Source of the DNA: Chryseobacterium carnipullorum | GTDB lineage: Bacteria > Bacteroidota > Bacteroidia > Flavobacteriales > Weeksellaceae | Direction of reading: 5' to 3' | Assembly: GCF_900142785.1 (NCBI RefSeq) | Contig: NZ_FRCD01000017.1 | Span: 1 to 64,000, forward strand | Length of the DNA stretch: 64,000 nt | Shown: piece after piece, positions 26,836 through 35,623 of the stretch | How the letters are laid out: each line of letters opens with the position of its first letter | How positions within the stretch are numbered: the first letter of the stretch is position 1 | Notes under the pieces: model-generated | The model's input: only the letters and a program-made list of their open reading frames with translations | The model's database searches: none | Told to the model about the DNA's origin: nothing | Translations under genes and position numbers: made by a program

Positions 26836-28086
26836 TTATCTATTGATAAGAAGCCCTACCAAATCCTGAATAATTTTCTGTGAAACAAAATTCATGAAAT
26901 CAAGTCTGTCTAAATGTGGCATATACAATTTTGAAGTCACTTGCTGGTCTTTGATGCGTATGCTGTAGAAAACAGTTCCTACCTCATTGCCATCTTCTCC
27001 CTTTCCGGGACCTGCCACGCCTGTTGTAGAGATGGAAATATCGGTATCAAATAATCTCTGACAACCTTTTGCCATTTCGCTGGCCACCTGTTCACTGACT
27101 ACGGTAAACTCGTCTACGGTCTCTTGAGAAACTTTTAAAATCTCTATTTTCTTTTCTGTGGCATACGGTATAATACCTGCAATAAAATATTTTGAACTTC
27201 CGGCAGTGGAGGTAATCATTTTTGCCAACTCACCGCCTGTACAGCTTTCTGCAGTTGAAATGGTCAGATTTCTTTCCATAAGAATTTCTGCAAGGATTTT
27301 CTCTATTTTATCTTCAGTGACTGCAATGACATGGTCTTTTACCAAAGGAAGAAGTTTTTGAATCTCCTCTTCAGCCTGCTTTTTCAGGGCAGACTCATCA
27401 TCTCCGGAGGCAGTGAGTCTGAGCTTTACGCGTGTTCCTACCGGAAGATAGGACAATGAAAGGTTTTCAGGAAGTGCAAGTTCCCAGTCTTCAATGGTAT
27501 CTGCGAGAATACTCTCTGGAATTCCCACTACAGAAACAATTCTTGTATAGATATAATAAAGGTTGAATTTTTCTTTTAAATACGGAACAATCTGGTCTCT
27601 GATCAGTGGTTTTACTTCATAAGGAACACCGGGAAGGCTGAAACATAATTTCCCGTCCTGCTCCATCATCATGCACGGTGCAGTCCCGAAATGATTTTGA
27701 AAAACTACAGATTTCGTAGGAACGAAGGCCTGCTCTCTGTTTCTTTCAAGGATATCAGTACGGCCCCGTCTTTCCATGTATTTTTTAAGGTGGTTGAAGG
27801 TCACCTCATCGAGCGCAATTTCATCATTGAAATATTCGGCCAGTGCTTTTTTGGTTTTATCATCGCGTGTCGGCCCTAAGCCACCAGTGGTGATGATCAG
27901 GTCACCTATCTCAAAAGCAGCCTTTAAAGTTTTTTTAATGGTCCCGATTTCATCTGAAATTGTGAAAATCTGTATAACCTGTATGCCTATATTTTTAAGT
28001 TCAGTGGCAATAAAATTAGAATTGGTATCAACGGTGTTTCCGGAAAGGATTTCGTCACCGATAGTAATCAGAACTGCTTTTTCCAT
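26836..28086 (-). CDS. cinA: CinA-family nicotinamide-nucleotide amidohydrolase
   Basis: A 416-residue CinA-type protein. The N-terminal MoCF/MogA-like domain begins VLITIGDEILSGNTVDTNS and contains TTGGLGPTRDD. The C-terminal PncC-like domain (about 255-416) contains TAESCTGGELAKMITSTAGSS, SVVSEQVASEMAKG-like and TGVAGPG motifs. Members deamidate nicotinamide mononucleotide in NAD recycling, and some N-terminal domains hydrolyse ADP-ribose. The competence-damage name is historical. It is single-gene, divergent from the 28204 gene. Confidence 0.93.
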   Translation of the reverse strand: MEKAVLITIGDEILSGNTVDTNSNFIATELKNIGIQVIQIFTISDEIGTIKKTLKAAFEIGDLIITTGGLGPTRDDKTKKALAEYFNDEIALDEVTFNHLKKYMERRGRTDILERNREQAFVPTKSVVFQNHFGTAPCMMMEQDGKLCFSLPGVPYEVKPLIRDQIVPYLKEKFNLYYIYTRIVSVVGIPESILADTIEDWELALPENLSLSYLPVGTRVKLRLTASGDDESALKKQAEEEIQKLLPLVKDHVIAVTEDKIEKILAEILMERNLTISTAESCTGGELAKMITSTAGSSKYFIAGIIPYATEKKIEILKVSQETVDEFTVVSEQVASEMAKGCQRLFDTDISISTTGVAGPGKGEDGNEVGTVFYSIRIKDQQVTSKLYMPHLDRLDFMNFVSQKIIQDLVGLLINR

Positions 28087-28162
28087 ATATAAATTCTTGA
28101 AAGAAAATCTCCTGCAAATGACGGGAAAATCTATGGCTGCGACAACATAAAATGATTTTTTC

Positions 28163-28170
28163 TATCTTTG
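28163..28170 (+). promoter_or_regulatory. Bacteroidota -7 promoter element of the 28204 gene
   Basis: TATCTTTG is an exact match to the Bacteroidota TAnnTTTG -7 element and lies 33 bp before the ATG at 28204. A clear TTTG -33 element is not evident. Confidence 0.6.
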
Positions 28171-28203
28171 GCTGATACTGTTTAAAACTATAATTATTCG
28201 GCG

Positions 28204-28677
28204 ATGGCAAAATATGATGATGCTTCCTGGCACTATGGCGGAGAATATCCGGAAAATTTACCTGATGAAAATGCAGCGACCCATATCGGAATGTTTCTGG
28301 CTTGGTGTATCAACAACGATCTGATGTCTGAAGAATTGGCGGAAGATTCTACAGATGAGATCCAAAGGGTGAAAAGACGGGAAATGACAGGAGGCGAATT
28401 CCTGATTGATGTATGCGATGAAAAGTTGAGCGAGTATGATCTCAATACTCAGGGCAATGGTTTTGCGAAGGCTTACTATAATGATGATACAGCATTTGGG
28501 AAGAAATTCAGTTCTTTTGCAGATGATTACTCAGAAACTTTTGACAGAAAAGCAGAAGAAAATGATTTTGAATACGAATCTTTCTACCATGTAGAAGATA
28601 CCTATGAAAACTATGATCTCATAAAACCGCTTATCGATCAGCGTTTTGAAGAGTGGAAAGAGTTTGCAGGGATTTGA
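28204..28677 (+). CDS. Small acidic protein of unknown function (DDASWHYGG family)
   Basis: A 157-residue acidic cytoplasmic protein. The opening KYDDASWHYGGEYP and AATHIGMFLAWC recall a family of uncharacterised proteins sometimes found as candidate immunity proteins near polymorphic toxins (I believe DUF7832, but I cannot confirm this). No toxin gene is adjacent here. It has its own consensus promoter element at 28163-28170 and is divergent from cinA. Function unknown. Confidence 0.7.
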   Translation: MAKYDDASWHYGGEYPENLPDENAATHIGMFLAWCINNDLMSEELAEDSTDEIQRVKRREMTGGEFLIDVCDEKLSEYDLNTQGNGFAKAYYNDDTAFGKKFSSFADDYSETFDRKAEENDFEYESFYHVEDTYENYDLIKPLIDQRFEEWKEFAGI

Positions 28678-28810
28678 GTGTGTGAAAAAAAGTTGCTGCT
28701 TGGCAGTAACTAAAAAACCATTTAAATAGTCTGAAGCCTGATATTGAAATATTGAATCAGAAAAATATCTGGTGGCTTCGGGTACCTCAGCCACCAGTAA
28801 TACTGTTATG

Positions 28811-28852
28811 TCTGACATCTGATATCTAATATCTGACGTCTAATATCTGATA
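28811..28852. repeat. Two 21-bp imperfect tandem repeats
   Basis: TCTGACATCTGATATCTAATA (28811-28831) is followed immediately by TCTGACGTCTAATATCTGATA, 18 of 21 bases identical. Each unit is itself built from a TCTRATAT-like 10-mer. It lies between convergent genes and has no evident function. Confidence 0.7.
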
Positions 28853-28891
28853 TCTTTCATCAAGAATCTTGATTCCTGACTCTGTCAAGGC

Positions 28892-29431
28892 CTAATTATG
28901 TTTCACCCAGATCAGCTCATCGGTATTATAGCCGATTTTTTTTGCTTTTTCAATAAAACGTTGCTTAATACTATCCGGAATAGAGGGTGTTCTTGACAAG
29001 ATCCATAAGTATTTCAAGCTGCTTCCTGCAACTAATGCATACTGATAATCTTCGTCGATATCAATAACATTATAGCCGGCCCAGATGGGTTTGAAAAATG
29101 AAACTTTAAGACGGGCTTCCGTTTTGTCATTTACGAATCGGGCTTCTCCGATCGATTCTTTGTGCTCTTTTTTTATATAATCATAGCCTTTATTGTCTAC
29201 GCGAATGGAACCATCAGGGTTCTCCGAATATTCGGCAGTGACATTGTCCATATTTTTTTCGAATCTATAATCAAAACGGGCAATTTCATACCATTTTCCG
29301 AGATATTTCTTAGCGTTAAAATTAGTAACAGCTGCTGCTCCTTTTGGAATTCCTGTAGAACATGAACTGTAAACAATAAGGCCTAAAACACCTAAAGCTA
29401 CTGGAATAGCAATTTTCTTAAACGTTTTCAT
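28892..29431 (-). CDS. Lipocalin-family lipoprotein (Blc-like)
   Basis: A bacterial lipocalin of 179 residues from the ATG at 29431. It has a lipobox (VYSSCSTG), the lipocalin signature YLGKWYEIARFDYRFEKNM, then VTAEYSENPDGSIRV and a third conserved region YLWILSRTP. Related Blc proteins sit in the outer membrane and bind fatty acids or lysophospholipids under envelope stress. The open frame reaches 29458, but the 29431 start gives a standard lipoprotein signal. It lies downstream of the LytTR response regulator gene, on the same strand (73 bp apart). Confidence 0.9.
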   Translation of the reverse strand: MKTFKKIAIPVALGVLGLIVYSSCSTGIPKGAAAVTNFNAKKYLGKWYEIARFDYRFEKNMDNVTAEYSENPDGSIRVDNKGYDYIKKEHKESIGEARFVNDKTEARLKVSFFKPIWAGYNVIDIDEDYQYALVAGSSLKYLWILSRTPSIPDSIKQRFIEKAKKIGYNTDELIWVKHN

Positions 29432-29504
29432 AGTTGGATATATTTGAATGATTGCCATGAAAACTTCAAAAACAGTGCCTTTAAGCTTTTAAAAAGAATA
29501 AATT

Positions 29505-30239
29505 CTAAGAAAAAACCTTTAGGAATTGATCTTTGAAACTACCGGAGACCTCAATTTCCGTATTGTCAGAAAGCATTATGGTCCCACTTTTATGATAGGA
29601 TTTTACAAATCTGGTGTTGATGATATGGGAACGATGAACTCTGACAAATGGATTTTCCAGAAGGTCATCAAAATGTTTCAGGAAACGGCAGACCATCTTT
29701 TTTGAACCGTCGGTGAGGCAAACCTGTGTAAAGTTTCCGTCTGCCTGGAGCCTCAGGATATCTTCTGTTTTTACAACATCGAATCCCTGCAGTGTAGGAA
29801 GGATCAGCTGTTGTTTTTCAGGTTTTAATTTTAAATTTTCAAGGAGAATTTTATTTCTATTGAGTTCTTCTTTACTTTCAAGGCTCTCTGCTACTTTATT
29901 CACTGCCAAAATAAGCTCCTGAATATCAATTGGTTTTAAAATATAATAACTGGCGGATTTATTGAGTGCCTGGAGCGAATATTGTGAAAATGCGGTGATA
30001 AAAATCGTTTCGTAAGAAAATTCTTTAGTAGCTTCTAATACATCAAAGGCATTTCCAAATGGCATTTCTACATCCAGAAAAACCAGCTGAGGTTGCTTTT
30101 CGGCAATCAGCGGAACGGCTTCTTTAATATTTTCAGCCTCGCCCAGGATTTCTACCTGCGGACAGTATTTTGTAAGGTAGTTTCTCAGAACTTCTCTTGC
30201 AATAATCTCATCGTCTACGATTACGGATTTTATTTTCAT
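29505..30239 (-). CDS. LytTR-domain response regulator
   Basis: A 244-residue response regulator. The receiver domain has the phosphorylation site Asp56 in FLDVEMP and acidic residues Asp9-Asp10. The C-terminal LytTR DNA-binding domain (about 138-244) contains ILRLQADGNFTQV and FVRVHRSHIIN. LytTR proteins bind pairs of 9-10-bp direct repeats about 21 bp apart. Three such pairs, all CACCAAGT-like, occur nearby (32867, 33088, 33916), and I infer that this protein binds them. It is the last gene of an operon with a secreted protein and a TPR histidine kinase. Confidence 0.92.
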   Translation of the reverse strand: MKIKSVIVDDEIIAREVLRNYLTKYCPQVEILGEAENIKEAVPLIAEKQPQLVFLDVEMPFGNAFDVLEATKEFSYETIFITAFSQYSLQALNKSASYYILKPIDIQELILAVNKVAESLESKEELNRNKILLENLKLKPEKQQLILPTLQGFDVVKTEDILRLQADGNFTQVCLTDGSKKMVCRFLKHFDDLLENPFVRVHRSHIINTRFVKSYHKSGTIMLSDNTEIEVSGSFKDQFLKVFS

Positions 30240-30297
30240 TTTTTTTCAGGTTAGAGGTTGCAGATAAAAAGGAGCAGGTATTGGGTGAGTCAATCGG

Positions 30298-31017
30298 TTA
30301 ATGGTATTTTCCGTTTTTAAATTTTAAGATTCGGTAGGAAGTTTTTGAGGTTTCATTTTCCTTACAATCTCCATTGACCTCCTTGCTATTTTTAGCAGTA
30401 GAAATAGTTTTGATTTTTAGATCCGTGAAATTATTGGTTTTTGTTTTATCCATCATAATGACAGAATGGTTATCATCAGCTTCGCCTGTGCATCTGGTAT
30501 CCCATTCTGCACTGTAATTGCTTAATTCAAATTCATTCAACACTTTTTTTAGTGTTTTTCCCGCCGGATAATACAGGGAGATCGTTTCTGAGGAATAGGG
30601 ATTGGGCTGGCTACCATTTTGAACGCTCACTTTTACACCAAAGGCGCGAATTCCATTGCTGATGGTATACAATCCGGTATCGATTGCTATACTTCTCAGC
30701 ATAATAGCATCTGAAGTAATTTCCACAGGATCGACATACTGGTTTTTGATGGCTCCGTTTTCATCTGTAATGACAATATAATTACGGACCACGAAAAAAT
30801 CTTCTTCTTCTTTTCCCTGAAGAATGGGGAAAACAGCGATATAGGAATCTTCTGCGTTCGGCATTTTCTTTTCGATACAGAATTCTCCTTTGATCCTTGT
30901 TTTATCAAGCTTTAAGCTCTTCACTATATTCTCAAAACGGGCCAGATTGATTTCCTGTGCGTGTAATATTCCTGCCCATGAGCACATCAATATTCCGATT
31001 AATATATGTTTCTTCAT
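30298..31017 (-). CDS. Secreted protein of unknown function in the LytS/LytTR operon
   Basis: A 239-residue protein with a signal peptide (about 1-20, ending ILHAQ) and no membrane anchor, so it is periplasmic or exported. I do not recognise the family. It lies between the kinase (10 bp upstream) and regulator (58 bp downstream) genes, which suggests a role in sensing or signal output, for example as a periplasmic accessory to the kinase. That role is inferred from position only. Confidence 0.75.
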   Translation of the reverse strand: MKKHILIGILMCSWAGILHAQEINLARFENIVKSLKLDKTRIKGEFCIEKKMPNAEDSYIAVFPILQGKEEEDFFVVRNYIVITDENGAIKNQYVDPVEITSDAIMLRSIAIDTGLYTISNGIRAFGVKVSVQNGSQPNPYSSETISLYYPAGKTLKKVLNEFELSNYSAEWDTRCTGEADDNHSVIMMDKTKTNNFTDLKIKTISTAKNSKEVNGDCKENETSKTSYRILKFKNGKYH

Positions 31018-31027
31018 CTTTTGTTCT

Positions 31028-32809
31028 TTACCCTAGTTTTATTTTAATATTCACGAGCACCCCATTACTGTTTTCCTTATCAATAATGACACAATGAATC
31101 TCTTTTTTATAGAGGTCATTCAGCAGCTTAATCCTTTCCAGGGTATTTTTCATTCCGCGACCTTCCCTGCTCTTCTGGTGCTGGGTTTTCTGTTTTTTGC
31201 TTTCTTCAATCCCAATTCCGTTATCTTCGATCGTGATCTTTAAGAGTTGGTCTTCTTTTTCAAAACTCAGTTTCAAAAATCCTTTATCACTTCTGTAACG
31301 CAATCCGTGCCAGACTGCATTTTCAAGGAAAGGCTGAACAAGCATACCGGGAATTTTCAGGCTATGCAAATTGAGATTTTCATCTACTTCAATTTCGTAA
31401 TCGAATTTATCTGCAAAACGTGTTTTTTCTAAGGCAAGATAATTCTGAAGCAGATCCAGTTCCTGCTGGAAAGGGATGAAATCTTCGGCAGAGTTCTCCA
31501 TAACGCCACGCATCAGCTTTGAGAACTTCGTCAGATACTGATTGGCTTCCAGCTCGTTATTCGTCGCAATAAAGTGATTGACGCTATTCAAGCTGTTAAA
31601 GATAAAGTGAGGATTCATTTCGCGGCGTAGCGACTGCAGTGCGATTTTTTTATTTTTAATCTGAACTTTTTTCAGCATTCTGAAAATAAAGATAACCAGA
31701 CCGGTAAGGAGAATCAGCACCGCAATAAGACTGTAATTGAATACATTTTTCTTATGGATAAGTGCATCTTTCAGTTCTTTTTCCTTTTCAAGCTGAGAAA
31801 TCCTTTGTTCGGTATCTTCCAGTATCTTATTGTCTACCAGACTTCTGTCTTTAGATACAAGGTCAGGAAGTTTCCCCAGAAAATCTCTGTACAGCGAAAC
31901 TGAGGCATCTGTATTACCTGCTCTATCATAAAGACTGTCCAGTCTTTTTACACTTTTCTGCGCTTCCAGTGTATGTCCTTTTTCCAAAGCGATTTTGTAG
32001 GCATTCTCTAATAAAGTGGCCGCTTCTTTTGGATCATTTTTTTTAATATAAATATCTGCCAGCTCCTGAATCTGATTAACTTTTTCCTGCGAATTCTCTT
32101 TGACAAAATCTTCTTTCAGAACTTTCTTTTTAGCTTCAATGGCTTTTTCAAAATTTCTGTTTTCAACATAAAAATTGGTCAGCTTCTGGTTGATTTCCAA
32201 AGCCTGCTGAGGGGCTGCTTTTTTGGAAACTTTATAAGCATTATTCAAATTTTCTTCTGCTTTGGGAATGTCTTTCTGCTGAATATTCACATCGGCCATC
32301 TGGCTGTAGCTCGCCGCGAGATCCCCTTTATCCTTTTCTTTCAGACCTATATTGATGTTATCCTGAATGGCCTCTACCTTCTGCTCCGATGTAGGAGAAG
32401 AAAGCCTTGCAGCATCATTAGTATTCACCGCCCTGCTTTTTTCAGTGTAGCCCATTTCAGCGGCCATGCTGTAATTGCTGATAGCCGGTGTTATCTTATT
32501 CTGCTTCTCTTGGGATTGGGCAATTTTCCGGGTGACAGCTTCCAGATTCTTTTTATCGTTGAGGTTTTTGTAAATGTTTCTGGCTTTAACTAAAAACTCT
32601 TCGCTTTTAGCATAATTTCCCTGATTGTAATAACCGCTGGCAATCCCTACGTAAGAGTCGGCTACGCCCTTATTATCATTATTGTCTACTGCTTTTTTAA
32701 GCTTAGCCGCAGATTTATAGGCTTGGGTAACCCGCGTGGAATCCTGTGCTGTACAGAAGTTTCCGGCAGCAAGAACAGAGATCAATAGTATTTTAAAAAC
32801 TAATTTCAC
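31028..32809 (-). CDS. TPR-containing sensor histidine kinase (LytS/His_kinase type)
   Basis: The sensor partner of the LytTR regulator. A GTG at 32809 gives a standard signal peptide (VKLVFKILLISVLAAGNFCTAQ); the frame open to 32893 has no good start and crosses a regulatory repeat. The periplasmic part is a string of tetratricopeptide-like repeats (about 30-320), followed by one membrane helix (NYSLIAVLILLTGLVIFIF). The cytoplasmic His_kinase domain has REMNPHFIFNSLN with the phospho-accepting His at about 401 and the ATPase motif IEDNGIGIEES. This TPR-plus-kinase layout is common in Bacteroidota. It heads the operon with the secreted protein and the regulator. Confidence 0.9.
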   Translation of the reverse strand: MKLVFKILLISVLAAGNFCTAQDSTRVTQAYKSAAKLKKAVDNNDNKGVADSYVGIASGYYNQGNYAKSEEFLVKARNIYKNLNDKKNLEAVTRKIAQSQEKQNKITPAISNYSMAAEMGYTEKSRAVNTNDAARLSSPTSEQKVEAIQDNINIGLKEKDKGDLAASYSQMADVNIQQKDIPKAEENLNNAYKVSKKAAPQQALEINQKLTNFYVENRNFEKAIEAKKKVLKEDFVKENSQEKVNQIQELADIYIKKNDPKEAATLLENAYKIALEKGHTLEAQKSVKRLDSLYDRAGNTDASVSLYRDFLGKLPDLVSKDRSLVDNKILEDTEQRISQLEKEKELKDALIHKKNVFNYSLIAVLILLTGLVIFIFRMLKKVQIKNKKIALQSLRREMNPHFIFNSLNSVNHFIATNNELEANQYLTKFSKLMRGVMENSAEDFIPFQQELDLLQNYLALEKTRFADKFDYEIEVDENLNLHSLKIPGMLVQPFLENAVWHGLRYRSDKGFLKLSFEKEDQLLKITIEDNGIGIEESKKQKTQHQKSREGRGMKNTLERIKLLNDLYKKEIHCVIIDKENSNGVLVNIKIKLG

Positions 32810-32866
32810 GGATTTCAAATCTTTACTGCAAAGTAAGTAAAACTTTAGGTATCGTTTTCTATTCTT

Positions 32867-32896
32867 TACCAAGTCAAAACTCTGTTTCACCAAGTT
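32867..32896. promoter_or_regulatory. LytTR-type direct-repeat site A, upstream of the histidine kinase gene
   Basis: TACCAAGTC (32867-32875) and CACCAAGTT (32888-32896) repeat at a 21-bp period. The site is 58-87 bp upstream of the kinase GTG and in the reverse orientation relative to that gene. A minus-strand -7 element TACTTTGC lies at 32828-32835. The same repeat pair occurs at sites B and C, suggesting autoregulation. Operator function is inferred. Confidence 0.6.
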
Positions 32897-33087
32897 AGCT
32901 GATGAATAAGCTGATCATTCAATTTTCCAGTGGTAACAATTAAGCAACAGACTCTGTTATCGGGTTCATTATTATATGATCCAACAGTGTTCTTTAAAAC
33001 TTAAAAATTTTTATCATCATTCAAATCATACTACAAAAAAACTTTTAAAAGACGACTCCGAAAGGAATTATCTTTTTTTTTGCCATC

Positions 33088-33152
33088 CACCAAGTCAAAA
33101 CCTCCATTCACCAAGTCTCGCAATTTCGGGTTTCAGATCGCAGTAATTTTAC
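33088..33152 (+). promoter_or_regulatory. LytTR-type site B and promoter of the SIMPL gene
   Basis: CACCAAGTC occurs at 33088-33096 and again exactly at 33109-33117 (21-bp period, 12-bp spacer). A -7-like TAATTTTAC follows at 33144-33152, 26 bp after the second repeat. Site C has identical repeats, period and 26-bp spacing. This geometry is what an activator bound just upstream of the -33 region would need. Confidence 0.7.
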
Positions 33153-33175
33153 TTCAGAATTTAAAACAAGAAATT

Positions 33176-33850
33176 ATGAAATTAAGACATTTTTTATTGA
33201 TCGGAATCTTTACCCTGGGAAGTTTTGTGAATGCACAGGAGGTAAAGAAAAATGCTATTGAAGTAACAGGGATTGCAGAAATGGAAGTGGAACCGGATGA
33301 GATCATCTTCAGTATCGGCATCAAAGCGGATAACAAAAACGATCTGGCGGATAATGAAAAGAAACTGTTTGAAACGCTAAAGAATGCCAGCGTGAAGAAC
33401 GAGGATATTAAATTTAAATCCATGTACCAGAATATCTATGCTAAAAATGGAAAATTCACGAAAAGCTATCAGTTCAAGGCGAGTACAAAATCAAATATCA
33501 GCAAAATATTTGAAGATCTGAACCAGAAATGGGTAAGCAATCTGAATGTTGCGGAAGTGAAGAATACCAAAATTGCAGACTTTAAGAAAACCGTTAAAAT
33601 CAATGCTTTAAAGGCAGCCAAAGAAAAGGCAGATTATCTGTTGGAAAGTATGGGTAAAAAAACCGGAGCTGCTATTGAGATCGTGGAAATTGAAGACTAC
33701 ACCAGTGATATGGTTCTTCCTGTAGACTACAAAAGCAGTGTCAGAAATATGCAGCTGGAAGCCGCCGACGCTACAGTAGATTTTTCTTTCGATAATATTG
33801 AGAATATCAAACTGAAATACAGCATCAAAACCAGATACGAAATCCTTTAG
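33176..33850 (+). CDS. SIMPL-domain (DUF541) secreted protein
   Basis: A 224-residue secreted protein of the SIMPL (DUF541) family, starting at the ATG 33176 with a signal peptide ending FVNAQ. Typical features are VTGIAEMEVEPDEIIFSIGI near the mature N-terminus, a central region FKSMYQNIY, and AKEKADYLLESMG-type helices near the C-terminus. Some members (oxidative-stress protein OMP28-like, SIMPL-associated proteins) are periplasmic or outer-membrane, with poorly defined roles. It is monocistronic, between LytTR site B and the terminator 33869-33895, and is a predicted target of the adjacent two-component system. Confidence 0.88.
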   Translation: MKLRHFLLIGIFTLGSFVNAQEVKKNAIEVTGIAEMEVEPDEIIFSIGIKADNKNDLADNEKKLFETLKNASVKNEDIKFKSMYQNIYAKNGKFTKSYQFKASTKSNISKIFEDLNQKWVSNLNVAEVKNTKIADFKKTVKINALKAAKEKADYLLESMGKKTGAAIEIVEIEDYTSDMVLPVDYKSSVRNMQLEAADATVDFSFDNIENIKLKYSIKTRYEIL

Positions 33851-33868
33851 AAGTAACAGATTTAAGAG

Positions 33869-33895
33869 ACAGTCCGAAAGGGCTGTTTTTCTTTT
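33869..33895 (+). terminator. Terminator after the SIMPL gene
   Basis: ACAGTCC (33869-33875) pairs with GGGCTGT (33880-33886, one G-T pair) around a GAAA tetraloop, followed by TTTTCTTTTTT. It insulates the SIMPL gene from the LytTR site C promoter. Confidence 0.8.
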
Positions 33896-33915
33896 TTAAA
33901 GTTGATTTAAAAACT

Positions 33916-33980
33916 CACCAAGTGAAAGTCATGTTTCACCAAGTCTCCCGGTTTTCAGTCTTAAATACCGATAATTTTAC
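33916..33980 (+). promoter_or_regulatory. LytTR-type site C and promoter of the MuiA/vWA operon
   Basis: CACCAAGTG (33916-33924) and CACCAAGTC (33937-33945) repeat at a 21-bp period. TAATTTTAC at 33972-33980 lies 26 bp beyond the second repeat, exactly as at site B. The following TTCAG(G)AATTTAAAA is also shared with site B. Confidence 0.7.
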
Positions 33981-34004
33981 TTCAGGAATTTAAAATAATA
34001 TACT

Positions 34005-35606
34005 ATGAAACGCTATTTAATATTACTCATCGTATTCTCTGCTTCATTTTTAAGAGCACAGGAAATAAAAAAAGAAATCGATGTAAAACAGGCGACTGTA
34101 TTCCTTCAGGGGGCAAAAGTGTTTGGAAGCACTACCGTCAATCTGCAGAAAGGAAGAAACAGTGTGAGAATCGTCAACCTTCCCAACAATCTGGACGAAA
34201 ATACCTACAGGATCAATCTTGAAAAAAATACAACGCTTCTTTCCATTACTCCACAAAGCCATTTTTTGAAAAATGAGGATTTGTCTGACGGAGAGAAAAA
34301 ACTGGATAGCGAGAGGAAAAAATTACAGAGACAGGTTAATTTACTGAATATCCAGATCAAGAACCTGACGGGTGAACAGAATATCATTAATGACAATTTA
34401 AAGGTCTCTACCAACGACAAATCCACTCCGCAGGAACAACTGATCAGACTGACCGAGTTTTACAGAAAGAGAATGCTGGAAATCGACAATCAGGTTTTTG
34501 TTTTGAACGAACAGAAAACAGTTTTGGACGAAGGTATTGCTAAAATAAATCATCAGTTTGCAGAAGAGCAGACCCACAAAAACACCAACAGGAAAGAGCT
34601 TCTTCTGGAAATTCTTGCAGACAATGAAACGAGTCTGAATTTAGGAGTAAGCTATATCGTTTCTGATGCAGGCTGGGTTCCTTCTTATGATCTTCGTGCA
34701 GAATCGGTTAAGAAACCTCTTGAAATGGTTTATAAAGGAAAGATCTATCAAAAAACCGGACAGGACTGGAACAATATAAAACTGTTTGTTTCTACCTACA
34801 GACCTTCTTATAACCAGGACCGACCTATTTTATCTCCACTTTATGTCGCTGAATATACTGCTTATAATGCTCAGGCTGAAACTGCAGGCTACAAGCTTAA
34901 AGCTGCAGCAAAAGAAGTGAATTCCTATCAGATGAGAGATGAGGTTGCTGCTCAGCCAAGTCAAATCCCTGTGGCCACCGTTTCGGATAATCAGATGAAT
35001 GTAATGTATGAGCTTAATTATAACCAAACGATCTTAAGCCAGGAAAAAGAACAGTATGTGATCCTTGATAAAAAACAGATTGATGCATCGTACAAGTACC
35101 ACACCGTTCCAAAACTGAACAATCAGGTATTCCTGATGGCCTTTATTAAAAACTGGCAGAATCTTAACCTGATCTCCGGAGAAGCCAATATTTATTTTGA
35201 TGATAATTATATTGGAAAAACAAACATCGCCAGCAATTACGTGAAAGATGAATTCCCTATTTCTCTGGGTGTGGACGAAAGAATCACAGTAAAAAGGATC
35301 AAACTGGAAGATAAAACTTCTCAGAAAAACTTCAACAGCAATAAATGGGAAACGGAATCTTACCAGATCAGCATCAGAAATAATACGAAAGAAAGCATCG
35401 AACTGGAAATTCTTGATCAGCTTCCAATCAGTGAAAATTCAAAAATCCTGGTAAAAGCATTAGAGATCGGAAACGGAAGTCTTGATGACAAAACGGGAAG
35501 TATCCTTTGGAACAGAAACATCAGCAGCGGAGGTTCGGATAAAATCAATTTCTCTTATGAAGTGAAGTACCCGAAAGAGATGCAGATTCAATATTACAGC
35601 AGATAA
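34005..35606 (+). CDS. Mucoidy inhibitor MuiA family (DUF4139) secreted protein
   Basis: A 533-residue secreted protein with a signal peptide (1-18, ending FLRAQ). The N-terminal DUF4140-like part starts IDVKQATVFLQGAKVFGS. A long coiled coil follows (about 95-170). The DUF4139 domain, with VSYIVSDAGWVPSYDLRAE and ending VKYPKEMQI, completes it. These features define the MuiA-like family named for mucoidy inhibition in enterobacteria; the molecular role is unknown. It is preceded by LytTR site C and followed by the vWA gene 17 bp later, giving a two-gene operon likely controlled by the LytTR regulator. Confidence 0.9.
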   Translation: MKRYLILLIVFSASFLRAQEIKKEIDVKQATVFLQGAKVFGSTTVNLQKGRNSVRIVNLPNNLDENTYRINLEKNTTLLSITPQSHFLKNEDLSDGEKKLDSERKKLQRQVNLLNIQIKNLTGEQNIINDNLKVSTNDKSTPQEQLIRLTEFYRKRMLEIDNQVFVLNEQKTVLDEGIAKINHQFAEEQTHKNTNRKELLLEILADNETSLNLGVSYIVSDAGWVPSYDLRAESVKKPLEMVYKGKIYQKTGQDWNNIKLFVSTYRPSYNQDRPILSPLYVAEYTAYNAQAETAGYKLKAAAKEVNSYQMRDEVAAQPSQIPVATVSDNQMNVMYELNYNQTILSQEKEQYVILDKKQIDASYKYHTVPKLNNQVFLMAFIKNWQNLNLISGEANIYFDDNYIGKTNIASNYVKDEFPISLGVDERITVKRIKLEDKTSQKNFNSNKWETESYQISIRNNTKESIELEILDQLPISENSKILVKALEIGNGSLDDKTGSILWNRNISSGGSDKINFSYEVKYPKEMQIQYYSR

Positions 35607-35623
35607 CCAATAAAAAAAATAAT

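Noticed and set aside
32810..32893. 28-codon N-terminal extension of the TPR histidine kinase
   Set aside because: It begins with TTG, precedes a perfect signal peptide starting at GTG 32809, and overlaps the LytTR-like repeat and the -7 element.
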